Of a stretch of 64,000 bases of DNA, positions 12,060 to 23,824 are shown one piece after another. A program made the position numbers and the translations under genes. The stretch covers positions 2,782,001-2,846,000 of the forward strand of contig JAYKKI010000138.1 in NCBI GenBank assembly GCA_039881145.1, in the 5' to 3' direction. Numbering within the stretch: position 1 is the stretch's first letter; each line of letters begins with the position of its first letter. The notes beneath the pieces are model-generated. The model did no database searches. It had not been told where the DNA came from and was given only the letters and a program-made list of their open reading frames with translations. This DNA comes from Druceiella hillmani (Eukaryota > Arthropoda > Insecta > Lepidoptera > Hepialidae).

Positions 12060-12940
12060 ATATCAATATTTATCGAACACAGTTACTTTATTGACTTAAC
12101 ATTCAATGACTGAAATTTGCAGTAAACGAAAAATTAAACCTGTTTATTACGAGGAAAGCTCATACCAAGACACACTTAGTGATATAAATATTTAAAGGCG
12201 CATGATTTAAAGCTTAAATATAATTATATTATTTTAGATAATAAATATATTCATGGATTTAAAAATATCGTGAATTTTTCATAAACTTTTAGTTTAAAAA
12301 AATATAATTTATTTTCTATAAAGTTTTCTACAAATAATATAACATAAATAAAGTTTAATGCAAATAATATATAATTTTATACGACGTTTTTAAATGACAT
12401 TTTGAAAAATATGTCTAGAACGATCTTATGGAAATTTATGAAAAATTAGCTCGGGAAGCTTTATATATTGTTATTTTTGTTCATTTTCTACACTACAATT
12501 GAAATAAAAAAAATCAATTACTTCTTTTGCCCTCTGGAAAATAATGTAAATATTTGTGACCGTCTATTGGAATGCAAAATACACGTATTTGGAAAAAGTC
12601 GCTATCGCAGGTAGCATGTGATTAATACTTTAAGATTTCTTTTTTTGGGCCTAAAATCCTACAAAAAAAATCAACCGACCCCTAAAAATATTGAATGAAG
12701 ATACATGCAGAATAGGTATAAATAAATAATTTTGCATCAAAATTTGTGACACTGTACAGAATACATATTAATTTAAATTAATAGATTTTCTTTTTATATC
12801 TAGTCGGGTAAGTTCCATATTCTCCCATCCCTTTTCTGATAACTCTATTAAAAAAAAAATAAGCCACAATTTTTGCATATACGTTTATCATATTTATGTT
12901 GAGGTCGCATAAATTATTTTATTTTCAAATATAAAATAAT
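12060..12940. other. AT-rich stretch between two retroposon pieces
   Basis: No gene seen. It may be the decayed middle of an element running from 11.9 to 13.04 kb, or an insertion within it. Confidence 0.4.
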
Positions 12941-13040
12941 TTCCTTGCCAAATTCCATTCAAATCTATTCAGTGGTTTAAGAATGAAGACGTAATAAAGA
13001 GATAAATAGATACACTCGCTTTCACATTTATAATATTAGC
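12941..13040 (+). mobile_element. 3' end of a non-LTR retroposon
   Basis: The sequence reads '...attcagtggtttaagaatg', then 'aaagagataaatagatac', then 'ctttcacatttataatatta'. This order is the familiar 3' tail of RTE-like elements and their derivatives in insects: 'ttcagtggtttaa', then a run of short imperfect repeats, then 'cgcatttataatatta'. Only the tail is intact enough to recognise. It sets the orientation as plus. Confidence 0.65.
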
Positions 13041-13479
13041 TTTGTATGCACACTATGAATTTCTTCTAAATTTGAACGACAGACAATGGAATGAGTATTC
13101 AAACTTCACTTAAAAAGCAAAAAAAAACTTAAGCTCAATATTTTTGGTTTATAAAATGGACGTTTACTCTGTAAGCATCAGAAAACATTGTTTTCCTTTT
13201 CATATTTATTATAGAAATACGCGACACAGGATATTATAGACCCAGTCCTATTCAGGTCATTTAAAAATACAATTTTATGATTACTTTTATTTCTGATGTC
13301 TCAACCTTGGTAGATTAATCATGCCTCAGGTGATACTCAAATTACTTTATATCTACTCTAATGCCTGTAGATATCGATTCAACCTGTTTTAAAATAGTTC
13401 GTAATACTCATAAAAGAATTAAACATATATATGTTATGATTTAAATGAAAAATTATTTTGTGACGTGCAGCTAAATCTC

Positions 13480-13660
13480 CCATCAACCCGTCTATCATAC
13501 TGGTTGACCTGAGTCACAATGGCAAGGTAACAGTTGATTAATGACCACAAGCAACTTCAATGCGGCATTCGTGTTGCGACACGAGTATGTCGTATTTACA
13601 TTAATTCAGAAATGTAACTAGAAACGTAACCGGAAGATCACATCTTAACCAAAATATAAC
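13480..13660. promoter_or_regulatory. Possible cis-regulatory patch
   Basis: This is a short, less AT-rich, complex segment in AT-rich filler. Visible motifs are TGACCT overlapping TGAGTCA (AP-1 consensus, 13510-13516), then tgattaatga (homeodomain-like), accacaag (Runt-like) and a small stem cgtgt/acacg. Clusters like this are typical of insect enhancers, but single motif matches occur by chance and no flanking gene is visible. Confidence 0.2.
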
Positions 13661-14065
13661 GCGTTGTATTTTTTGGGACATTTCAACTATATCTGTAAAA
13701 CAAATATTTTGGAATACTGATAACTCGTTTTTTTAATCGAAACCAGACAACACGTGAAATTAGGGAAAAAATGCTATTGATAATATGTAATATTACTGTC
13801 ACAAATTTAATCTGTTCATAAGATTTCCGAGAAAAACATCTAACCAATGTTTATACAGATGGACGCATGAGTTATTTTATTGTCTTTAATCGTTCCCCTA
13901 AGGAAAGGTGCCATTGTGATGTAAAAAGTTTGGCACTAATTTTTGTGATATTGCATTAATCTTATGACTTCTTTGATGGTCATTGATGGAGTGTTTGTGA
14001 TCTGATCGGTCCAACGAACCGGCTTTCGGTCAGGACGTTTTTTCTCCTAATTCCTTTCTAGTATT

Positions 14066-14604
14066 ATGTCCCCTTCCAGGTTATTAGATTTTTTTTCTGG
14101 TAATATGGTCGAATTATTTAAGGACCTATCAGATATGTGTAGAAAACAGCCCATAATAGATGCCAATAGCTTTGATGACGAACTCGTTAGTTTAATATAC
14201 AATCCAATACACCATATTATAAAGCCTTAATTTTATATATTAGGATTCCCAGTTTTTATAATCGATAACAATGGCATCAACAACTTTTTAAACTATTTCT
14301 CTAATATACGAACTCGTGCTCAATTTATTATTCACCTTCTGCGGTTCTTAGAACTTGAACTTACTTGAAGCTACTTGAACAAGCTGAGCTATCTCAACTT
14401 TAATTTTCTGCCTCTCTTGCTAATTATTAAATCGGTTTAATTCCAAACGAGCGATCGACTGCAGATTCCACTTTTAAACAAATAATGCATGAAAATCCTT
14501 CTTTGTATTTGACAGCATTCAGAGCGGCCAACATTTTGCATTTGAATTTCGATATTGTAAAAGATAATTTTAAAACCATCGATATGAAATCGGGAATATT
14601 TTGA
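14066..14604 (+). pseudogene. Possible decayed protein-coding remnant, unidentified
   Basis: I do not recognise the protein. Three adjoining open pieces look more like real protein than the surroundings. Piece 1 (14066-14230, 54 residues from ATG) contains VELFKDLSDMC and ANSFDDELVS. Piece 2 (14231-14368, same frame after a TAA) contains GFPVFIIDNNG. Piece 3 (14431-14604, shifted frame, 57 residues) contains NERSTADSTFKQIMHENP and AFRAANILHL. Residue mix is charged and balanced, unlike the F/I/Y/N-rich translations of nearby filler. A pyrimidine-rich tract ending ccccttccag/gtt precedes piece 1 and could be a splice acceptor at 14079. Alternatives are a real multi-exon gene with introns between pieces, or chance, since each piece is short enough to be random. 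A protein-profile search of the three pieces would decide. Confidence 0.25.
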
Positions 14605-14609
14605 GGATT

Positions 14610-16085
14610 TATTCATTGAAGCTAAATGTAGATCTTTTTATTTATTTTTTAAATAAATTGAATACGCCGTTTTATTTGTTTCAGACGTTTATCCGCTAAG
14701 TTGAATCTCCCAGCATTTCTTTGTGCACTTCTAACTATTTAACTGGGTATCTAAAAATGTGAAGAAATTAGATTAACATCACTTTTTATTTTAATACAAA
14801 AATAAAAGAACTTCAATGTTACGATAAAAATATTTTGATCAATATAAGTGAATAAATTAAAAGATGTAGACAACGAAATTATTTTGCTCGCGTCTATGAA
14901 AGATATTTATATTAATTTTAATGGTAATAATAATACTATACACCCTTAAATATTTAAACTTTTATATGCACTGAAAACTCATATAGGAAGTTCTTCCCAA
15001 ACTTGGCAAGTTAGTTTGACCGTAACACATAAGCTCAATGTCGCTAATTTCTACGTTTATCCTAAATATCAGTATCTTTAATGACCTTGAATTAAAATAC
15101 TACTTCTAATTATTGCCGCTAACATCGGGCTTTTAATGTGACAAGTTTTGAATCAGAAATTGAAATTACTATCATGAAGGAAGAGCGTGGAACGGTTTTT
15201 TTTGTCATTTATATGTGACAAAAAATAAACTCAGAAATTACTAAACCAACTCCAAACAATCTTTCACTTTCGGAAAACTATATTACCTTCGATAAGTATA
15301 TTTCAAAATATACATAAGCTATGTTTTATCCTTATAATTTGATTACATAATACCCCGTAAGATAAAGCAATATTTGTAACACAAACTGAGGATAAGCGAC
15401 CGAATCTACGGATGTATTGAGTTACATTAGGTAAATCGTTAGAGATATAACAAAATAAGTTAAGAAAACATTCACGTACCTCACAAAAATATACATAAAA
15501 GTGTGGATGCTGTAGGTCTAACTTTTATAGAAAGACTATAATGTTTATATTTATGACTAAAGTATTGGTATGTGTATGACACTTTGGGTTATGAAAAAAT
15601 TTGCACGTATGCACAAAGGCATGTTTCAACATATTTCTTTAAATAAGATGGAGCAATTTGTTTTTTGTGACAAATACTATATTAAACATCACTTATTAAA
15701 AATTAATTTACTTTTTGAAGAAATATATGACTTCAAGTAATACAAGTTAGGGATAATAATACCTGCATATTATTTTGTCCGTGTAGTTTCTCTTGCCATT
15801 ATACTTGTCAGTATGTTTATTTAATTTTTCGTACTCGAATCGCAAAAACAACTAAACAAATTTAGACATAATTTCCATTTGCTAATACATATGTTACTTA
15901 ATTTTAATTTATTGATAACATTTATCCCACTGATTCTTATTCTTTTGAAAGCATTTAAAAATAAAATCATTACAATTTAAAAAATCGATAAATGAAATTA
16001 AAAACTACCTAAAATTATTTTCCCCTATCCGCCAATATTTAAATTATTGTATTAAAGGGAAAAAGGGAAACAATAATCAAGCTTA
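14610..16085. other. Unannotated AT-rich stretch
   Basis: No gene or strong structure seen. There is only a small 9-10-bp palindrome near 15197-15226 (ttttgtca / tgacaaaa). Confidence 0.5.
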
Positions 16086-16092
16086 AAATTAT

Positions 16093-16094
16093 AC

Positions 16095-16185
<91 letters not shown>

Positions 16186-16192
16186 TATATTT
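16093..16192. repeat. (TA)n microsatellite
   Basis: About 100 bp of TA, interrupted by tac and taggt. Confidence 0.95.
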
Positions 16193-16199
16193 ATTTATT

Positions 16200-18640
16200 T
16201 TAATTTTTTTTGTAACATGCTTTAAATGAAAATTGGGATTAAAGTGCTAAAATATAAATATTGATATGAATTCTCCATTTTAAAATAGGTAAGGACAATT
16301 AAAACCCATTCTTTTTGTAAAGTTTTGCGTATTAAATTTTGTAATCCAGCGATTTAATGTTTATCTCAGATATTATATAATATAGGTTGAATTTTTCTTT
16401 AACATAACTCTTAAAGCTTTTGAAATTTAGGAGTGATTTTTTCGCTCGTTCCGCCCGGTGACATGCTATTCGGCAGATCTTTGAAAATGATATTAAATTT
16501 CTATCTAACATTTAAAATGTTTAAACTCTTCTTATATTAATGTTTAAAAACTTCTAATTCATCTATTATGTAAATATTGAAAAATTATTTTACACGATTT
16601 TTTGGAACCTATTTCATATTGCACATTAGTACGGCGACCAGCTCAGATTCCAAAATGTATCGGAGATGGCATAAGTCTGGGTTAGAAGGACGGATGCTCT
16701 CTGTGATTTCCGTATTTTTCCTATAAATGTTATTAAATTAAACATTTAGTGTGCTAAATGGAGAATTACAAATAGATATTCAGATAATTTTTTAGGATAG
16801 TATTATAAGTCACCCTTAAAGTTTTATCACGGCTGTTAGAGTCTCCCTGTTTCCACAAACTTAAACATATTTGTTCTCAACTACTTTCGTCTTCATTCCT
16901 AGTGTTGATGAAAAACTGTGTTTTTGAATGCCAAACACAAAAGGATGTCATCGGATGGGTGTTTTAAAATGATGTTTATCGTTTTTTTTCATTTTTAACT
17001 CACATTTATGGAATATTTACATATTGAAACAATAGACATATTTACAATAAAGCATCGCCATAAAGTTTCCTTTTCGCCTTATGAAGACTTTTCACTTCCA
17101 ATTCAAATGAAAATCTACAAGTCCCTCTATAAAGCTCTCCACGTATCATCCATAGTAATCGAGTTTCTATTTCAGTGTGTAATATTGAACACATTTGGCA
17201 TAAATTGTTCATTACAGTGATAACAAAAACAATAATGTTTTCCTCCACAATGTTCCACCATTAACAATGTCATTCTCATTTTAATTAATGGTTACTTAGA
17301 GATGCAGATAGAATAGAAACATTCCTTAAATGGCGATCAATTAAATATATTCATATAATAAATTCCATATTCAGATTTCTCTTATTCACTTATATATCGT
17401 TATCATAAATGTGAAACTAACTCATAAAATGATAAGCAATTAAGCTCACATGTGAAGGATAATTTACCCTCACGATATTTCACTGATTTACATATAACTA
17501 TGATAAATAGCTATCGTATATCGGAGTTAAGTTTACAGGTGATCTGGATTGTGGTTCAGATTATATTATATGTACGTGAGTGATCATACTAATGGTGTAT
17601 GATAATTTTCAAGATAAGCCAAAGTATTAAAGTAATGGTTAAAGTGATGGTTACTTATGTGGTGGTAAAGTTTCTATTAAAATAAGGCTTTCGGTGCTTC
17701 AGCGTTCTGTGTAAAGTTTTCCTAAAAAATGCATTTTAGTTCTATTTTCCACCGAATAATATTCATTTAATTATTAATACGATTTATTAGGGCTCAAAAA
17801 ATCCATATTATTTTGTTGTACTCATTCGTTCTTTTATACATTGTTTTTCCTTTGTTGATTTTTAACGTTTATCACTTAACGTACTGATATTTTAAAATTC
17901 TCGTATGAGAGTAGTAAGAGTGGACCTCGAAAATAAGATTTTTTTCATCGTGTTGTGAATTTTAATTGAATTTTAGTATAAATTCTACTTTATAATGGGA
18001 TACTCACCCTCGAAAAGTATTGAAGTTGAACTTAGAAACTGTTTCTGCAATAGGACCCATAAAATTGTTTAGGAATAGCAAATGCATCATACGACTTCTA
18101 AAAGGTTGAATAGGAATGTGCGAGCTTATGTCACGCAATCAGTAAAAGATTTGAATCAATTTTTTCAGGTTCCGCGCCTTGAAATGAATACTTCATGTGT
18201 CAGTCTGACCATCGGTCATAGACTTGTTTTTCAGAAATTGCTTGACGTAGAAATTTGTGATTTGGCACAATAATAAAATATATTAACCTGCATGTAATTT
18301 AATAAATAACACTAAAAGTATTCATATCAAAATTTCATGGCGGGACGAAAAGATGGTCGAAAAGAAAGTAGGTTGTCTCAGAAAGGTCACAAGTAAAGGG
18401 AGATATCGTCAGCTACAAGGACGTTAAAATAATTTGTCATGGATGTAAGTACCACATCTTCAAATATATGCTGAAAACCTAAAGTTATAATAAAATGAAT
18501 TTCAGAAGCCTACATAAATGTTGTGGTAAACTGTAACGGTGTTTCTAGATATTTATACATGTAAAAGATATAATTAGCAATATATTTACATTGGGAAAAA
18601 TTAATATCTGTGAATGGTTTAATAGAAGTGCTAAGTACAC
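16200..18640. other. AT-rich stretch, no supported gene
   Basis: Frames at 17008-17248 (one on each strand, about 70 codons) and 18082-18273 (63 codons) are within chance. A patch at 16620-16720 with gtacggcgaccagctcag is less AT-rich but not recognised. Confidence 0.45.
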
Positions 18641-18644
18641 TCAA

Positions 18645-18806
<162 letters not shown>

Positions 18807-19246
18807 GTGTGCCTGAATGTGTGCGGAAACCTCATAGTTCTTCTCGTAATTGGTTTATCATTTTTATTTCTTAATATTGTAGTTTCAGGTTTATTATTTT
18901 ATATCTGAGTCAATTTTAATTTAAGTGTAATTAGTAGTGTGTAATATACTAAAACTGCATTTAAAAACATTTAATTAAAGGTCATAAATCCATTTTTGGC
19001 CGTTTTTTCCATTTTTAATCTTAACTTTAGAAAGTATTTTCAACAAAAGGAACATTTTCATACAAAGCCTTACACGTAAACATAAAATTTATGTGCGTAA
19101 ATTGTAATCTGGATGACTTTTAACTAGTTACGCCTCGGAAATAATATCTCTACTTAATCTGTATTGTTTCATATTAATATCTCATTGTTATATAACATTC
19201 AGACAGCAATGTAATATTCAAGCCATAATATAACTTTCAGATATAA

Positions 19247-20504
19247 AAATGTATTTGTCATGAAAGATAAAGAAACAGATGGAGTGAAAGGCTTATTATC
19301 ATTTATGTGCGAAGGAAGTTTACACAGGTAGTCACTACTTTGCTAGGTAATATATATGAAAATTGGAGGCGACATTTTTCCTTTTAAGTTACGGAAGACC
19401 ATAATACAAAAATTAGAATTATTTTTGGAATACGTATGTTCATCTCTTTGTTGGATACACACGAGATTAGTGTTCTCGTTATATTTATATAGGCCGTAAC
19501 TTTAACTTTTATGACATGTTATCTTTGATTATGTGTAAAATTAAAAAGTATATAATGTGTTTATATAATTACATATATTGCATATTGAAACATATAAATG
19601 TTTGTTTACTTTTATTCATTACCGTGCAATCAAAGTATAGAATTTATTTTTTAAATGAAACAGTTAATCTAAATGTGTATTGGTGGTATATTTACAGGAC
19701 AATACACCACCAATACACTCTGGATACAGTTACCTGTATCCAGAGCGTGTATGCGTGTATTTTGCAGAGCTCACAGTTTTTTTAAGATTTTTCCTATTTT
19801 GTTATTAGTTAATTTGGTGTTAAGCGAAAATTCTACATTTGAATCTGTTACTTGCTTCTTTCATGCCGTCGTTTAACTTGTAAGGCCATTTGTTTTCTTT
19901 GTACGTACATAAGTAAAACCCATTAGATTAATTGATTAGTAATTACGTGGTTTTTCAGAAATAAATAATTATCACAATGTTAAATTTCCTGAAACATACA
20001 CGCTCTGGATACAGGTAACTGTATTACCTTCACTATAGGATGTGCACAGCTGTGCAGTAAACACACCACCAATACACATTTAGATTAACTGTTTCATTTC
20101 AAAAATAAGTTCTGAACTTTGATTGCACGGTAATGAATAAAAAGAAACAAACATTTATATGTTTCAATATGCAATATATGTAATTATTTTAACACGTTAT
20201 GTACTTTTTACTTTTACACACAATCAAAGATAACATGTCATAAAAGTCAAAGTTACGGCTTATATAAATATAACAAGAACACTAATCTCGTGTGTATCCA
20301 ACAAAGATATGAACATACGTATTCCAAAAATAATTCTAATTTTTGTATTATGGTCTCCGTAACTTAAAAGAAAAAATGTCGTCTCCAATTTTCATATATA
20401 TAATCTAGCAAAGTAGTGACTACCTGTGTAAACTTTCTTCGCACATAAATTATAATAAGCCATTCACTCCATCTGTTTCTTTATCTTGCATGACAAATAC
20501 ATTT
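19247..20504. mobile_element. Long inverted-repeat (foldback) element, ~450-bp arms
   Basis: The left arm (19247-19695) and right arm (20057-20504) are reverse complements. By eye I count about two dozen differences plus one small indel, so roughly 94-95% identity. Shared landmarks are aaagaaacagatggagtga, ggatacacacgagattagtg, tatgacatgttatctttgat and gaaacagttaatctaaatg. Pairing resumes further in, where 19724-19753 matches 19995-20024 perfectly over 30 bp, leaving an unpaired loop of about 241 nt. Nested hairpins sit near the inner left end. A 12-bp stem with a 4-nt loop lies at 19718-19745 (ctctggatacag / ctgtatccagag), and gtgtattggtggt also recurs as its complement about 20 nt downstream. 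No target-site duplication or transposase frame is visible. It could be a foldback-type transposon, a non-autonomous TIR element or an inverted duplication. If transcribed it would form a very long double-stranded hairpin. Confidence 0.9.
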
Positions 20505-20509
20505 GCTAC

Positions 20510-22310
20510 AATAAACCTCTGCTAATCGGCGACGCAACTTTTATAGCATCTCGCCCTTATTATGGCGCAACGTTGCTCTAATAATGTCTGAAAGCGAAAC
20601 TTCCAGTTACTTCCGATTTCATTACAGTATTTTACTCTCCCGGAATAGACATCTATAAACCGGAAAAGTTTGTGAAATAATAATTGGCAAGGATGGCTAA
20701 TTACGTCGTAAATATACCACTTGTCAAAATATAACTTTGGGATTGTAATGAGATTGTTGTATTGAAATTATAAGTAAAGTTCAATCCTTCTTATCTTAAT
20801 TTTAAACTGATAGGCTTATTATTTGTCCACGGCCTATAATCAAAATATTCCCATGTTCGGTATGCGCCAAATTTTTCAATAAATTTTACCAGTCAGTCTT
20901 AATAAAAAGTAGACAGGATTTTGAAAAATGGTTGATAGTTTTACCATGTTACATCTTCAGAAAATAATTTGTATCGTTTACTGGAGAAACTTAAACCGAA
21001 GTTTGTACCATAGACGAGCAGAAAACTAAAAATGTGTTTGTTGTGTTGACCAGTGTATACATATTTATACCAATTATTAATTACACAATAACGTATATAT
21101 CTACTTCTCTTTCAATGGTACGACAGTCCAGGACAGATTCAATATTTTCAAGCAGCCTCCTCCAGAGTAAAGCCTCCTCCAAAGTTTAAATCATCATAAA
21201 ATTAAATTTAATCAATTTATTTTTGCGACTTAAATTTATTTCAAATTTTCATCGGTATTCTGGATAGCCTTTGACAAATTATATACTTTACATGAAAAAA
21301 AATACTGCAGTAACAAACAAAAAAAAATTCTGACATAGATAAAATTGCATTCCCACTTATTAAAAAACTTTTTCCTCTTAACATGAACGTTACGGCGTTA
21401 GAACTTTAACTTAATTACTTTTTTAAGCTACATTGCTTGGTGCAAAGACTAGATACTTGGCAAAATAATAAAGCATATAAAGCGGCATGTCTTTCTACTG
21501 ATAACATTTAAAATATTTCATATGGAAATTTGAGGAGGGAAAAATTAAGTATACAAATATAGTTTGAAAGACTAATTATGAGGTTTTCTAAAATATTAGT
21601 TATTATATCTTTGGAGGTATATCGAAAATATAGAAAAGTAATGTGTTCCACTCACCCCTATTTCCTAGGCTACTGAACCTTAAATTATGAAAACAATATT
21701 TATTGGAGGCCTACGCAAAGGCTGTGCGAGAATTAAATCAATTATTCTAGATGTAATTTTTTAAATATTTATCGTAGGGAAAAACCCTTAAACTTTTATA
21801 ATTAAATGTTCACAGAACCCTGGTAATGTGAATTCTCTTTGTACTTGCCTGGTTTTCTTATTACAATTTGAACAAAAAATGTAATTTTTATTATTTGCTC
21901 AACTAAATAAATTGAAGTAGTATTAATGGAATTAGGGATTTGACAAAATTTTTTTTAATTTTTTGATGAAGAGTGAAAAAAAATTTAAATAAGCTTAAAA
22001 ATTGACCGAGTTATAAAAAATTAAATTTAACCTTTAGACAAGGACGACAATACTGTGTTGTGAGGTCATTTTTAATATAGCACATTATATTCTACGAGAG
22101 GAAAAGCGATAGGGATATATCCAACTCTATCAGTATCTTTAAATTTAGAAGCCTATAACTGACTTATTTTGCAACCACTTTTTGAATTTTTTTCAAGACT
22201 GGTTTTTAAATAACTTATATTTCACAATATTGTACGAAAAATATCAAAATTTAGAATGAGTCGACTACTGGATTAAAATAAATTATACCGTGTAAATTTT
22301 ATTATGAAAC
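20510..22310. other. AT-rich stretch, no supported gene
   Basis: A less AT-rich patch at 20520-20720 adjoins the foldback element. A 17-bp direct duplication (gcctcctcca) lies at 21155-21190. Nothing else is supportable. Confidence 0.5.
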
Positions 22311-22312
<2 letters not shown>

Positions 22313-22394
<82 letters not shown>

Positions 22395-22399
22395 TTATA

Positions 22400-22438
<39 letters not shown>
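22313..22438. repeat. (TA)n microsatellite
   Basis: About 125 bp of TA with ttta and tcta interruptions. Overlapping minus-strand frames are artefacts. Confidence 0.95.
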
Positions 22439-22439
<1 letters not shown>

Positions 22440-22440
<1 letters not shown>

Positions 22441-23430
22441 ATTGATTATGAGGACATAAAGCATCCTTTTCACGTCTTTGAGAATTCAGTAAAAGTATAT
22501 TTTTTCCTAGTCTACCTAAATGAACAAATGTAAAATGCATATCAGAAGAATAAATTAACGATATATAGCTTGTGCGTCTGTTAACAATTAAACTTTATTG
22601 AAGCGGTAGTATTATCACCTCCAAGTCATAACCTTTTACAAACACGTACAGGTAAATTACAAGTTGAAATCAATTAAATGCTTAACCCCCCATCAGAAAT
22701 TATGTTATGACTTCTATTGCAGATTTTGACTAACTTTCATCTATAAAAGTACAAGATTTCGTTTAAATATGTCCAATGATGTTTGTATAATGAGACCCCG
22801 TACAGAACCTTGTCTCTTTATTATTATATGTTTACAGATAATTGTTTACTCTATTTATGCTTAACTACCTACGTAACCGATGATGCAGCATGTGTAATTT
22901 AGTCAACTTCGTTGAACTATCGTGTAAATTCGTTTTATGACATGCAATAAATTTAAATCGTATTACACATTTTTCCTCAACACTTACGATTAAAACAAAT
23001 GATTGCTAAATTAATGATTATTTAAGGTATTCTAGACATAAATTTTTAATCCTCATTAAATTATTCATAATCGAATTATTTAAAAATTTATTCCTTAGCT
23101 TGAATGTACCCATTAAAAGTGAGTGGGAATGAGGAAAGGAAGAGAGGGTGAACAAGATAAGTAGAGATTATGTAGGGAATTTAGAAAACTATGATTTTTT
23201 GAGATGACTTTTCAAAACGAGAATTGATGATGAATTTTTAAAATTAGCATCAAGATAATGCTATCGTTTAAAAATTAAGGCAGTAAGCGAGTATTATGTT
23301 TGAAATAAAGTGTGCACGAATTCTTCGAGCGCCAGGAGTTAAGCCGTGAAATATAAATGACGTGAATTTTGAAAAAGATTCTATAAACGGGATTGTCTTT
23401 AATTAATATTTTCGACTATATTTTAAATTC
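22440..23430. other. Unannotated AT-rich stretch
   Basis: No gene or repeat that I can support. Confidence 0.5.
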
Positions 23431-23437
23431 CATCACG

Positions 23438-23490
23438 TGGACTAGAGTAACAGTCACGATACACAGTTACAGTGGACGAGTGTAACAGTT
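23438..23490. repeat. 18-bp direct repeat
   Basis: gtggactagagtaacagt at about 23438 recurs as gtggacgagtgtaacagt at about 23472, a period of about 34 bp with two mismatches. The intervening part again contains cagttaca. Confidence 0.65.
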
Positions 23491-23555
23491 AGTAGGGATT
23501 GACTGGCGAAAAGTTGATCTATCTACATTAACATGGAAATATTTTAAAATTTTAT

Positions 23556-23558
<3 letters not shown>

Positions 23559-23601
<43 letters not shown>

Positions 23602-23608
23602 TATATTT

Positions 23609-23641
<33 letters not shown>

Positions 23642-23670
23642 CTTTTTTTTATATATACATATATATATTA
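23559..23670. repeat. (TA)n microsatellite
   Basis: Two TA blocks with tac and ttta interruptions, separated by a short T run near 23643-23650. Confidence 0.95.
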
Positions 23671-23742
23671 TTTCCTTAACATGTAATCTAAATAAACTTT
23701 GTTTGAAAATAAAAAAATATACATAATTTTCGATGTGTGGTA

Positions 23743-23820
23743 TATGCGCTAATAGCACTTATACGCTAGATTGTAACGGTATATATACGCTAGATGGTAT
23801 GCGCTAGATTGTAACGGCAA
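23743..23820. repeat. Small tandem array around 'cgctagattgtaacgg'
   Basis: The core cgctaga starts at 23764, 23788 and 23802. The first and last copies extend to cgctagattgtaacgg, and a partial copy (atgcgcta) lies just upstream. Local minisatellite. Confidence 0.75.
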
Positions 23821-23824
23821 TTAT

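Noticed and set aside
17008..17248. Overlapping frames of about 70 codons on both strands
   Set aside because: Within chance expectation, with no motif and no composition shift.
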